A stretch of 64,000 bases of DNA from Filosporella fistucella (lineage: Eukaryota; Ascomycota; Leotiomycetes; Helotiales), in contig JAQJZZ010000008.1 in NCBI GenBank assembly GCA_030077755.1, positions 2,232,001-2,296,000 on the forward strand. The letters are read 5' to 3'. Both the position numbers and the translations under genes were made by a program. Of the stretch, positions 11,544 to 22,090 are shown piece by piece. Within the stretch, counting starts at the first letter, position 1, and every line of letters starts with the position of its first letter. A model generated the notes under the pieces. The model saw only the letters and a list, made by a program, of their open reading frames with translations, searched no databases and was not told the DNA's origin.

Positions 11544-14128
11544 TCAATTCATTAAGTTTGAATTGAATGACAATGAAATGAGTTGCAACCTACAATTGAC
11601 TAGCCATAATCTCTAATAGTGCAGTCGCGTCTACCTTCAATAGCACTCCAGACGTCACGCGTTGGGTTCGATAGCTTGTCGAGTTAAGTTAAGCATCGGG
11701 CGATGAAGTGTAAGATCTGAAATCTTGTCAACGTCATGGATGTTGGCAGGCTTGGCAGCGACACGTGATATCTGTGAACCCTTCCCAAGATATCTATTCC
11801 TATGTAGACACCTATTTGGTTATTAACGCGTGCAAACATCTGTTCCTTTTATTAGAGAAACTTCTTAGAGTGCCAACAAATCCAGCTCTATTTATGCCTT
11901 GTTGTTTGCACGAATCATGTTGAGCTTTTGGAAGTTGAACTTTCTGAGCTTCGGCTGAAAGCTGATCGGTGGTATATTTTGATGTTCAGTACAGGCTGGC
12001 TAATTTCCAGCATCTCGAATAAGATGTTGGTTTCTATATTGGCTGGAAACCTCTTATTCACTAGCCATGAATAGAAGTAACGGTAGATATGCGGACGAAT
12101 ATTCTGCCCCAATTTCTCTTTTCAAATGCTGAAGCATCTTGGGCTACCAGAGTTTCTGTCAGCTCGAATCAATTGTTCTTTATAAATAAAATGTCTCAGA
12201 GAGTTTGATAACAGATTACATGTAGTTCTAGAGTTTCTGTTTATCTCGAGAGCTTTCTATATCATTTCAATCAAGCTAGGTGGGTCTGTATCCAGGCGGT
12301 CCTCCCTCAACAGTGTTTATTCACGGGCTTACAATCTAAAGCTGCTATGTGATGAGAGATAAGCTCTAAAGAAGTAATTTTCTATCATTTCTATCCTCCC
12401 TCCATATTATGGCCCTTTCTTCAATCTTCTGTGAGCATGGGACATTGGATGGCTAAGTGCGGGGAGGGCGGGGTAGTTGGAGAAAAGGGGTAGCGAGTAT
12501 CACGTGTGTTACACAGATCGATGAGGGACAACAACGCCCTAGTTACTGGTTCTTCATGTTGGATCTGCGTTATATAGTGCGACCTGTGGTGATAGCTTCC
12601 TGAGCGGGATTTGACTTCATGAGTAGCATTTTCAAGTGGTATGCTTATGTCTGACGTGTCAGCGTTCATCAAAGGCACTGATTTGGTCTTGCATCCTGCG
12701 TATGTATTCCTGAATATGTCTCTTATTATTAGAATCATTAGAGTACCTCCTACCTCAAACAGGTTAACTACAGCCTAGTTGGTTACTATTGCATGGCTTT
12801 GGTAACGATCCTTCTCTTCCTGATATGTTGTCATTCGTAAACACTCGCGGATCAGAATGTCACATCAGCGACACAGATGAATGTTACAAGGCAAGTTACT
12901 GTTCTTGGTAGTCTCGTGTGAGATCGTTTTCAAAACAACTTCTCCGTGCACGAATAAAACGCTTCAAGTTTCAGGGGATGGGACAAGCGGGGGGGAGTGC
13001 AGTTTCGAGGCTGAAAACGGTGTGGCAGCAGTGCTAGATTTCAGCAACATAAAGATCCGATTGAGTATCACTCTCGGTCACGCCACTTGAAGGTGTCCCA
13101 ACCAGGTGAAGTTAAAGAAACCACCCTTGGGTTCTTAGCTTAGTGTTGAATATAACCAGAATCTAGCAACCGAGGAAAATTCACGGTATGGGCTATGTTT
13201 CTCTCTATAATCAGCGCAAGCGTGGTGATTGTATCAAACTACAATTTTACCACCCCAATATATTCTTTCGACCTTAGGACAGATAGATGATATCCCTTCA
13301 TACGACTCAGAACGTCTGATTCGATATAGATTGAAGGGACAAAGAGTTGCTCCAAAGTTATTTCTTTCTGATCCAAGCTAGGGATGATTTCCATTTATCA
13401 CATGTTCATGTGAACAGGCTTCTAGCTTTCACATGCTTTCGGATGTGAAACCCAACTTATTTAAGATTCCAGAAGATACTGCATGTAATTACAGATAGAC
13501 AAAACTCTTCAATCATCCAATAAACAAGATTTACACTTGATAAATGGAATGGCTTTCAAACCACAAATTGACATGGCTACCAGTAAACTTGTCCGGATTT
13601 TAGAGGTGATTTTGGTTTGGAAACCATCCACAATTCAAACCTTTGTTATCTTAAAAGTCTTCTATTTCAGTTACTTATTTATTTTGTTACTCAGAATTAA
13701 ACTTATCATGTTTATACCCTATTCCACGTGACTTCATATGAGATTCACCTGCTCAACCTACCTAGTCCCGGGATTGTATTTGATTCCGTGGGCCTATTAT
13801 GTAAATCATGAATCTGCCCGCCTTCTCCCTCTCGGCCCAGCCTTATCAACGAATAACAGAATCGGCATTTGGATCGGGGCGTCCGGTCACATGGAAGCTA
13901 AGCGTCGGGCCGCCACAAAAAGAAAACCTCAACAAGTTTTTCGAGAACGAGTCTAGAATTACATCACCGCCACCCCCAAGAAGACGGAGGTGATCGCGTA
14001 GTTGATACCCCCGCAAGTATTTGGGGTGTATTGGCGAGTATTTATTTCGTTCAGACGTAAGTTGAACAAGAATCTTGTCTTTCTCCTCCCCCACTTTCAA
14101 CCTCACCTTCTTGAGGTCAAAATACAGC
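11544..14128. other. Intergenic region, AT-rich, no gene seen
   Basis: About 2.6 kb between the divergent Uve1 and ATRR-like genes. A minus-strand frame at 12421-12738 (105 codons) has no recognisable domain. Two partial copies of AGAGTTTCTGT followed by CTCGA lie near 12150 and 12231. The right end is the presumed ATRR promoter. Confidence 0.5.
13398..13450. promoter_or_regulatory. Paired TCACATG inverted repeats upstream of the ATRR-like gene
   Basis: TCACATG, two bases, then CATGTGA (13398-13413) is a perfect inverted repeat with 7-base arms. TTTCACAT, an 8-base loop, then ATGTGAAA (13427-13450) is a second with 8-base arms. Another TCACATG lies near 13888. The core resembles E-box-like bHLH sites, including the yeast inositol/choline element (TTCACATG). 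The role is inferred only from position 680-730 bases upstream of the start codon. Confidence 0.35.
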
Positions 14129-17100
14129 ATGCCTTCCGAGTCTAGGACCAATCCTTTGATGACCGCCAACGGCGATCTGAGCGCCTTTGCTGGCAGCTAC
14201 CAAAAGCCAATTGACGACCAAGGAACTCCGAATGGGAGCAATCAAAGCACCTCTCCTTCAACGAGTTCTGTTGACCTCAATGGCGGCGATCTACCTCACA
14301 AACCAACGCCATGGAGACAAACGCCAGTGATCGATATCACGAAAGACTTATCCGCACTCATATCCAAACAGATGAAAGAAACACCAGATGCAATCGCTCT
14401 GGAGGATGAAACCACGACCTTGACCTACGCCGAACTGGACAAGAAAGTTGCCGTCCTTGCCAGCCGTCTTCGAGATCATGGAGTGTCTCGTGATAAGCTT
14501 GTTGGTGTACTCCTTGGGCGTAGTGCAAACTATGTGATTGCTTGTCTTGCTGCGCTTCGTGCTGGTGGTGCATTTCTGGTTCTCGAACTGGCATACCCAC
14601 CCAACTTACTGGCTGATGTTATTGACGATGCCAAACCAATTTGTGTGATCACAAATTCCACTCAGGCGGACCAAATCAACGCAGATATACCCCTTATCTT
14701 ACTCGACAAAATTGAGCTGGCAAATTTCACTCCTTCCAAATCTCCAAAGAAACTCTCTGCGTTACCCGCTGATGATGATTTGGAGCGACTGGCTTTCGTG
14801 TCCTATAGTTCTGGTACTACTGGGAAGCCCAAAGGAATTGCAAACCCCCATAGGGCGCCCGTACTCTCTTATGACTTGAGATTCCGTTTAAACGATCTCT
14901 CTCCTGGAGATCGAGTTGCTTGCAATGTGTTTTTCGTTTGGGAGATATTGCGACCTCTCTTAAGAGGAGCCACCGCAGTCTGCGTTCCAGATGAAGCCAG
15001 CTACGATCCTGCTCGTCTTGTAGATATGCTTGCTCAACGACATGTTACAGAGACACTCATGACGCCCACTCTTCTTGCTGCAGTTATTTCCAGACACTCA
15101 GACGTTCAAGCCGACCTTCCAGACCTTCGCACATTGTGGTTCAATGGTGAAGTTGTCACTGCGGATCTAGCTCGTAGAGCCATGAAAGCACTTCCCAAAA
15201 CACGTCTGCTCAACTGCTATAGTGCAAGTGAGACCCACGAGATTGCTTGTGGGGATATTCGCGAGATCATCAACAATGACGCCCCTTACTGTCCTGTCGG
15301 TCCCCCACTTCAACCTGAATTTACTTACATCCTCAACGATAGCCGTCAAAAAGTTGATGTCGGTGTCTCAGGGGAGCTGTTCGTTGGTGGACAACTTCTA
15401 GCCCGTGGTTACCTCAACCTTCCCAAAACTACAGCTGAAGCATTCCTCCCCAACCCCTTCGACCAGACACCAGAATCACGTATGTACCGAACTGGAGATA
15501 CTGCAAGAATGTTGCCATCAGGGGTATTGGAGATCACGGGTCGAGTTGGAGCCATGATCAAGATTAGAGGATATTCCGTTGTTCCTTCTCTGGTTGAAAA
15601 TGCAATCATTGAGCGTTTAGCCGTGAAACAATGTGCGGTCATTGCCCACGGTGAAGGTCTAGAACGTCAGCTCGTTGCATATATAGCACGTGACAGTGCT
15701 GAGCCAGGAGATCGTGCAATTCCGATCGTTGATGAGTCTGGATACAGTTTGGTGGCCCGAAGAACACTGTCTGCCTCTTTAGCTCAATATATGATTCCGG
15801 CCTTGTGGGTTGAGCTCGATGAACTTCCTACCAACAGAGTATCTGGAAAGGCTGATTTGAAGCGACTCCCGCCCCCGGTAGTCTCAATCTCAACTATTTT
15901 CAATCACACCAAGACTGAACGCGATACCAGCATTAATATCGAGGCGATTGCAGAGATATGGGCCGCATCTCTGAATGTTCCGTTCACGTCCGTCACCAAA
16001 GAGCACACTTTCTTCGACCTGGGAGGACATTCCTTGACACTTGCGGACCTTGCTAGCAGACTTTCGAGGACCTATGGATTTACTGTGCCCGTTGGTCGTC
16101 TTGTTGTAACTCCAACCCTCGAGGGCCATCTTGAAGTCGTACGATCCATCCGAGATGGTCACACAGCAGCGGTCCAAGCAGACTTACCTGCGGTTTTACG
16201 TGCAGACTCGATTCTTGACGACGATATCCAGCCTACCAAGACCCCTATGTGTCCTTTGAGCGAAGCCGACACTATCTTGTTGACTGGTTCCACTGGCTTT
16301 TTAGGCGCATTTCTGTTGGCGGATCTTCTAGAGAGCACATCAGCTCGCATTCTGTGCCTTGTGCGTTTCGGTGACCCAACTGGTGATGATGCCCCGGCTG
16401 GTATTGCCAGAATTCGTAAGAATCTCCTCGATTTGGGACTGTGGCACGACTCGATCCTAGAGCGCATTGAGATTGTTCCAGGAAATTTATCACAAAAACG
16501 CCTAGGCCTTGAACCGAACACGTACAAAGAGCTCGCTGCAAGTGTTCAAGTTATTATCCACGCTGGAGCCACCGTCAACTTGGTCTACCCCTATGCTGCT
16601 TTGCGTGATGCGAACGTAGGCGGTACAAGAGAAATCTTACGTCTGGCTAACGAAAGTGGTGCAACTCTTCAATACGTGTCTACAAATGGTGTTTTGCCAC
16701 CATCTACAACACCTTGGCCAGAAAGCTCTGTCATTGACATAAAAGATGTTCCGGATAAGCTCGTCGATGGCTATGGACAGACGAAATATGTTGCGGAGGA
16801 GTTAGTTCACGAAGCTGGACGTCGTGGTATGCCGGTTAGAATATTGCGCGCTGGAACCATCAGTGGTCACAGTACTTCGGGTGGTACCAACACCTATGAT
16901 CTGTTCACTGCGATTATCGTTGAGTCTTTACACATTGGCTACGCTCCAGATATCAAAGGCTGGCGTGCTGAGATGACTCCAGTCGACTTCGTCAGCCAGG
17001 CAATTATTCACCTTTCCAATGATACCACCACGAAACAGCGAGTCTTCCATATCGGCGACTCTAACCCTATAGATACCAGTTCTCTATTTGATGAGTTGAC

Positions 17101-18163
17101 TCAACTTGGCTACCCAACAGAGCGTCTCGATTGGGACAAATGGGTCGCACTTTGGGCAGAGAAGCGGGGCTCTGCAAAGAGGGGCACTGGCGCTTTCACA
17201 GCTGATATTCTGCGGGGTGGTATGCCAACTGTTGAATTCTTGAAGGACATCACGATTCTCGACGATAAAATAACCAAGCCTGCTCTCACAAGACTGACAC
17301 GTCCTAGCATTGACGTTAAATTACTCGAGACATATGCCCGCAATTGGTTCGCCAGAGGTTGGCTTCCACGACCACCTCTACGCCTTCAACAAAGAAATGG
17401 ACTTGTGAAGCTACCAAGCAAAGGACCTTTGAGCGGACTTGTGGCTGTCATTACTGGAGCTTCTTCGGGTATTGGTGCAGCAACCGCAACTGCTTTGGCC
17501 AAGGAAGGTGCTCATGTCGCACTTGCTGCTCGCCGAACAGACGCTCTCGAGTCACTTAAAAAGAAGATCGGCATGTACGGCGGCAAGGTAATCGTTCACC
17601 AAACAGATGTGACCAAGAAAGATCAAGTGGAGTCTCTTATCAAAACCGCCGAATCCACACTTGGTCCAGTCGATATCCTTGTGTCCTGCGCTGGTGTGAT
17701 GTATTTCACCATGATGGCAAATGTGCAAACCGACCAATGGGAACAGACCGTTGATGTCAATTGCAAGGGTTTACTCAACTGCTTGTCGTCCATAGTCCCG
17801 TCTATGCTCTCGAGAGGCAAAGGTCATATTGTCGCCATTTCTTCCGACGCAGGCAGAAAGGTCTTCCCCGGTCTCGGTGTATACTCCGCGTCTAAGTTCT
17901 TCGTTGAAGCAACATTGCAAGCCTTGCGTGTGGAAACTGCTGGCACTGGATTACGAGTCACTAGCGTTCAGCCTGGAAATGTCGCTACTGATCTTTTGTC
18001 AATGTCGACAGATGCGGAAGCTTTGAAGAAATATGGCGAGCCGTCTGGAGCAAAGGTGCTTGATGCGGAGGATGTCGCGAATTCGATTGTCTACGCTTTG
18101 AGACAACCACAGCACGTTGCTGTTAATGAGGTAATGATTGAGCCACGGGATGAACCTATTTGA
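14129..18163 (+). CDS. ATRR-type NRPS-like reductase (A-T-R-SDR), probable glycine betaine reductase making choline
   Basis: An intronless 1344-residue frame; the ATG at 14129 has A at -3, and the frame upstream lacks another ATG. Domains in order: an adenylation domain with SYSSGTTGKPKG near residue 224 and NCYSASETHE; a thiolation domain with DLGGHSL, Ser near 635; a thioester reductase with TGSTGFLG near 717 and YGQTK near 881; and a C-terminal short-chain dehydrogenase with TGASSGIG near 1107 and YSASK near 1251. The usual A4 Asp that binds a substrate amine is replaced by FFVWE near 267, fitting a substrate without a free alpha-amine. This order matches fungal ATRR, known to reduce glycine betaine through its aldehyde to choline in two reductase steps. 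The substrate assignment rests on architecture and needs the binding-pocket residues compared. Confidence 0.88.
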   Translation: MPSESRTNPLMTANGDLSAFAGSYQKPIDDQGTPNGSNQSTSPSTSSVDLNGGDLPHKPTPWRQTPVIDITKDLSALISKQMKETPDAIALEDETTTLTYAELDKKVAVLASRLRDHGVSRDKLVGVLLGRSANYVIACLAALRAGGAFLVLELAYPPNLLADVIDDAKPICVITNSTQADQINADIPLILLDKIELANFTPSKSPKKLSALPADDDLERLAFVSYSSGTTGKPKGIANPHRAPVLSYDLRFRLNDLSPGDRVACNVFFVWEILRPLLRGATAVCVPDEASYDPARLVDMLAQRHVTETLMTPTLLAAVISRHSDVQADLPDLRTLWFNGEVVTADLARRAMKALPKTRLLNCYSASETHEIACGDIREIINNDAPYCPVGPPLQPEFTYILNDSRQKVDVGVSGELFVGGQLLARGYLNLPKTTAEAFLPNPFDQTPESRMYRTGDTARMLPSGVLEITGRVGAMIKIRGYSVVPSLVENAIIERLAVKQCAVIAHGEGLERQLVAYIARDSAEPGDRAIPIVDESGYSLVARRTLSASLAQYMIPALWVELDELPTNRVSGKADLKRLPPPVVSISTIFNHTKTERDTSINIEAIAEIWAASLNVPFTSVTKEHTFFDLGGHSLTLADLASRLSRTYGFTVPVGRLVVTPTLEGHLEVVRSIRDGHTAAVQADLPAVLRADSILDDDIQPTKTPMCPLSEADTILLTGSTGFLGAFLLADLLESTSARILCLVRFGDPTGDDAPAGIARIRKNLLDLGLWHDSILERIEIVPGNLSQKRLGLEPNTYKELAASVQVIIHAGATVNLVYPYAALRDANVGGTREILRLANESGATLQYVSTNGVLPPSTTPWPESSVIDIKDVPDKLVDGYGQTKYVAEELVHEAGRRGMPVRILRAGTISGHSTSGGTNTYDLFTAIIVESLHIGYAPDIKGWRAEMTPVDFVSQAIIHLSNDTTTKQRVFHIGDSNPIDTSSLFDELTQLGYPTERLDWDKWVALWAEKRGSAKRGTGAFTADILRGGMPTVEFLKDITILDDKITKPALTRLTRPSIDVKLLETYARNWFARGWLPRPPLRLQQRNGLVKLPSKGPLSGLVAVITGASSGIGAATATALAKEGAHVALAARRTDALESLKKKIGMYGGKVIVHQTDVTKKDQVESLIKTAESTLGPVDILVSCAGVMYFTMMANVQTDQWEQTVDVNCKGLLNCLSSIVPSMLSRGKGHIVAISSDAGRKVFPGLGVYSASKFFVEATLQALRVETAGTGLRVTSVQPGNVATDLLSMSTDAEALKKYGEPSGAKVLDAEDVANSIVYALRQPQHVAVNEVMIEPRDEPI

Positions 18164-19096
18164 GGGAGCTCATGTAGTAGGTTGAAGGGATAGTTTGCAT
18201 TGCTTTTCGTCTTACGATGGACAAATAGTAGACATCGTGAGAAATGATAAAATGCCGAGAAAGCGGCTCAGAATCAAACAACATGTTGCAAGTACATTAT
18301 GTGAGGAACCCCCATCACAGACTTAATTTTCCAGCGTCTCCACCTCGGAGTAAAGACTCAAAAATGATACCGAAAGCCCAATTTCGGCAAAGCCAAGTAG
18401 TATCTAGCTGGTCTCTACCAAAGCCCAGCACCTCAAATCCTTCCCCATATGACTATATTCACTAGTATACACATTCGGACTCAAACACAAGTTTGATTCA
18501 CAAATCTGTTTTGACTCATAGTCTTAAACAAGCAGCATCTTATCCGGAAAGGAAGCTGTATCTATATCAAAGCTTGCCATTCGACCTTGCCAAATCTTCA
18601 ATCACACATTGCCACTAAGATCGACCTTCAAACGCCTCGGATTAACACAGGAAAAAAACAATGCCGATGAAGAAGATCTTGGAGCGGTGTATGCCGAAGG
18701 GGAAGAACGGCGAAGCCGAAGGACTTGATGCAGAATTGATGCCGTCTCCGTGGTCAACGCCTACAATCAAAGTGCCGAAGCGATCCAGATCATACAACGA
18801 TAATTGCTGCTGGAGGAGAAATGGTAAGCAATATTACAAAGTACGAAAACCGGGATTTGGAACAGCTCCGTAAGCTACTATAGCATTTTCCTTGGTTCAT
18901 CATGCATATGCTACAAATGGCAAGGGAAGCAAGGGCGTGCAAATGAAATAGCGTAGGACATAATGGGACTAAAACCATCTATCAAATACACAAAAAATGA
19001 TACTGTCTCTGAAATCTTATAGTAATTCCATATCACTTTCTTGTTTCTAATCCAACAGATATCACATGAAGCCTATGCTGGTACAGATGACCTATC
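18164..19096. other. Intergenic, no confident gene
   Basis: The 3' flank of the ATRR-like gene. A 70-codon plus-strand frame at 18661-18873 begins MPMKKILERCMPKGK and is basic, but has no recognisable domain or neighbouring exon, so I do not call it a gene. Confidence 0.45.
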
Positions 19097-19857
19097 TCAT
19101 ACGCTTTGAAGATATTCTCCAAGTGTGGTAGGCTTCTTGAACTGCTCCAATATTGTAGGATCCTTCATCTCCAACCCCTTTCACTTCCGATCACCGCAGC
19201 CACCTCTGCCATCCACTCCCTATATCGTGTTCTGCCTCCTTTAGTTCTCAATCTTGCCAATTCCGCTTCAAGATCATCCATACTGCCCCCACGAGTAACT
19301 TCAACCTTGCTCCCCTTAGCCTTTTCATACACTGCTGCAAGCTCTTTGACTGAGGTCTCGCCTGAGTGAATCTTGAAAAATCCTCCTTTTCCTGCCTGCA
19401 CCCCTTCTCCATAAAGTAGAATATCGATCGTCTGCTTAGCTGCATTCTCGATGGTACTCCAAGGATGAATATCAGTGTCTCCATTACCCCAATATTTCAT
19501 ATGTGGCATCTCCCCACTTGCATCAAATCCTCAAGGACCATACGAGGTATACAGCAAATCAGCAAAAATACCGGTGATTAGATAGACAGGTTTGATAGAA
19601 TTAGTCTTCGCAGCCTGTGTCTCAAACGCGATATGATCATCGTAATGCTCAAAATCACCAAACTTGATATTGGTCCAGTCGCGACTCCATGACGAAGCGA
19701 TAAAAATTGTGATATTTGCCCGTTCGGCAGCACGCAGGAGAAGGAGATGACCGTCAAGATCTAACAGTGGATGTGGTGCATAAGCGTTGATAATTGCATC
19801 AACTCCTGCTATAGCTTTTTCGAGGGCTGGGATATCTTTCATCACGATTCATATTGA
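19097..19857 (-). pseudogene. Broken NmrA-like / isoflavone-reductase-like NAD(P) reductase
   Basis: The minus-strand translation matches an NmrA-family reductase from its Rossmann middle to its C-terminus, with a typical C-terminal tail (KKPTTLGEYLQSV). It is broken in at least three places: a TGA at 19849-19851, an in-frame TGA at 19531-19533 inside GP*GFDASGE, and a frameshift around 19165-19180 between GSERG and LEMKDPTILEQF. Both TGAs fit former CGA Arg codons. About 60 N-terminal residues including the dinucleotide-binding glycine motif are missing; at that point the sequence changes to an unrelated relic on the other strand. No product is expected. Confidence 0.7.
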
Positions 19858-20155
19858 TTCCTCTGCAGGGTCACAAGCGGATTCATCTATAGCGAGTGGT
19901 TGCGATATCAAAGTAGTATGTTCGACGCCTAAAGGGAACGCTTTTGGTGTGCAAATCCATGCTCCAGTGCAAGTTGAGCCTTTCTGATATTCTCCTCACT
20001 ACCAGGTGAAGGTGGATGGCGGGAATTGGGAAGGGGAACATCATGGGGATAACTATACGTTTGATAAAGCGAAGCTGAAATGCGATATTGAGGTTGTCCC
20101 GACGCAATCGCATTCGCACATATACCTCGAGGTCAACATCAATGACGTCTCATAA
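19850..20155 (+). pseudogene. 5'-truncated relic of an unidentified gene
   Basis: A plus-strand frame reads coherently to a TAA at 20153-20155 apart from one TGA at 19985-19987. The first part contains CDIKVVCSTPKGNAFGVQIH and the second VKVDGGNWEGEHHGDNYTFD. Its codon texture looks like real protein and the stop fits a lost CGA. It has no start codon of its own: the upstream end runs into the antisense NmrA-like relic. A short intron from about 19968 ending at CAG 20005 could also remove the TGA, but would be only ~38 bases. I recognise no family. Confidence 0.45.
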
Positions 20156-20815
20156 TGGTGATTAGAATAGGGACATGAGAACAATGAAGTACACTGGATT
20201 TGTATTCGATACGCTATGGATAGTGAACATCCATGCTATGTGATTAGAATAATGTGCATATAATGGACATATATGACTCTCTCACTCTCCTTCATAGGCA
20301 GTCTTTTCCCACTTGATCTACTTCCCTAAATCCCCTATCTCCTAGGATATATCTATGCATGAGGTCTCAATTCGTTACTATGCTTGCGTGCTGAGGCCTT
20401 TCGATTCCCAGAAAACAAAAGCATGGAATGCCGTGCAAAATAGCGTCAACCTAGAAGGGCTGCCAGCCGATGCGTCCTCATGATTATTGCTCAGCTAGAT
20501 GCAAAAAAAAGCCGGTTCAGCTTTAAGCTGACACTTAAGAAAGAAGTAGTCTAGCCACACTTTTAAGTGCCTTCCACTTTTATACAATCAGCTTAAGTAG
20601 ATGTATATAGTTCCTAGCTAAAGAATGACATATCAACATATACAATAGAAGCCAATCAGTTTCCCCACCTAGTACTCCTGCCGACTCTCTGGCATATTTC
20701 AGATCACCTCTTGAGAACAAATCTTAACACACATTTCACCGCTGCTGTTAGTTTGCCTCCAGATACTTCTGAAATATTTGTTCTGAAAAAGACACCCTTC
20801 CGACGACGCCACAAA
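20156..20815. other. Intergenic, no gene seen
   Basis: An AT-rich stretch between two relics with no open frame of note. Several TTAAG-containing words cluster near 20520-20600. Confidence 0.5.
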
Positions 20816-21620
20816 ATGGCAGAAGAAGTTGTGGCCGCTGGATTGGTGATTATAGAAGTACTAGGTGACCTCCTCACCGAAGTAGAAGTTGATACAATCG
20901 CTAGTGAGGCATTACTCGATGCAGCTGGTGAAAAAAATCATATCTTGGGGGTTCCGGACTTACTCATTGGCGGTGTCGAACCATGGGAAGCAGCGATGGT
21001 TGGAGATGAAGAAGCAGGTGTGGTGCCGAAAGCATTGGCAACACAACTGGACAGTGCGTTGAGCAGCTCCCTCTCTGCTGCGCTGAAGCATACTCTGTGG
21101 TCATAGACTCGCTACTTTGTAGACTGGGTAGGGAAGGAAATTGTGAAAGCTGCACTGCTTCAGACCGCGATCGAGACATGGAAGCTGGAGGCGAAACAGA
21201 TGGATCAAGATCCAGCATCACTGGTTCTGGACTTGTGGAACGAATAGGAAGCTTTGGGAAAGCGTTGGAGGTGACCAAGCGAGTGACAAAAAATTGGCGT
21301 CAGTGGGCCGTCAGAAATTATCACCAGCGAGCATTTTTCGGGATGCTTACAGTCGAAAATGTGGTCGTGTAAAGATTCGAAACGTTCCGCTATGCACTTG
21401 CAGATCTAGATGATCATGTCCAAACCATCGCACCGAGCGTAAAAGGAGCCTCAAAAGCAGGTCAACGAGCTGATGTTGGAAAACTTCGACCACCGGTGTC
21501 AAGCTACGTGAAAAGTACGACAGTGCTTGGTGAGCGGATTGAAAACAAGGAACATTTGATGACAGCGAAGAAACTTGATTCCCACCTCGATGGATTGCCT
21601 AAAGCAAAGGAACTTCTGTA
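20816..21620 (+). pseudogene. Unidentified gene relic, frameshifted and interrupted
   Basis: The ATG at 20816 opens a 96-codon acidic, Ala/Leu/Val-rich frame (MAEEVVAAGLVIIEVLGDLL) stopping at 21104-21106. From 21010 a second frame is open and continues to 21620, interrupted only by a TAA at 21370-21372 between TVENVVV and RFETFRYALADLDDHV. The TAA fits a former CAA Gln. The second frame is hydrophilic and helix-prone. The two frames probably belong to one gene joined by a frameshift or an unseen intron near 21010-21110. No family is recognised. Confidence 0.4.
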
Positions 21621-22090
21621 GTTAAGTACTTTCATGAAATGAAGGATAAGGACCTATGTTGCTTCGGGGGAATTGAGTGGATCGTGATCGCAAATCGTGG
21701 AGCCCGAATTGAGTGAACACTTCAAAAAATAAGCCCCCCGCCAAACGATTTGCGACACAAAACTTCCTTAGGTAGAAAATTTGAGATCTGAATTGAAGAT
21801 GAACGATTCCATTTGTACTGTCTGAATGAGAAAATGCCAAAGCTTCCAATAGTCATTTTCCTCTAGCGACTTTCATTTGAAGTGACGCAACATAACCGAG
21901 AACTGGAAGGTATTGAAGATCTTATAAGAAAAAAGGGGTAACCCGAGCCTAGCTGCTCCAGAAAGCGCAGTGTCAGGAATTGTGATTATAGGATTGTTTG
22001 GAGTGAGGCTGTCCTTATGTATAGATTCGAAGAGCCATGTTTCCTTGTTCTTAGGCACTGATTTCATGTCCATTGCAATCGTTCCTCCCC
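21621..22090. other. Intergenic, no gene seen
   Basis: About 470 bases between the relic and the 3' end of the Nudix gene. Small minus-strand frames here have no recognisable feature. Confidence 0.5.

Noticed and set aside
12421..12738. 105-codon minus-strand frame
   Set aside because: No recognisable motif, no splice partners, in an AT-rich intergenic region.
14075..14128. Start of the ATRR frame at 14075
   Set aside because: The codon there is TTG, not ATG. The first ATG is at 14129 with a good context.
20816..21106. Possible viral capsid-like or membrane protein reading of the acidic Ala/Val-rich frame
   Set aside because: Only compositional likeness; no motif or neighbouring viral gene supports it.
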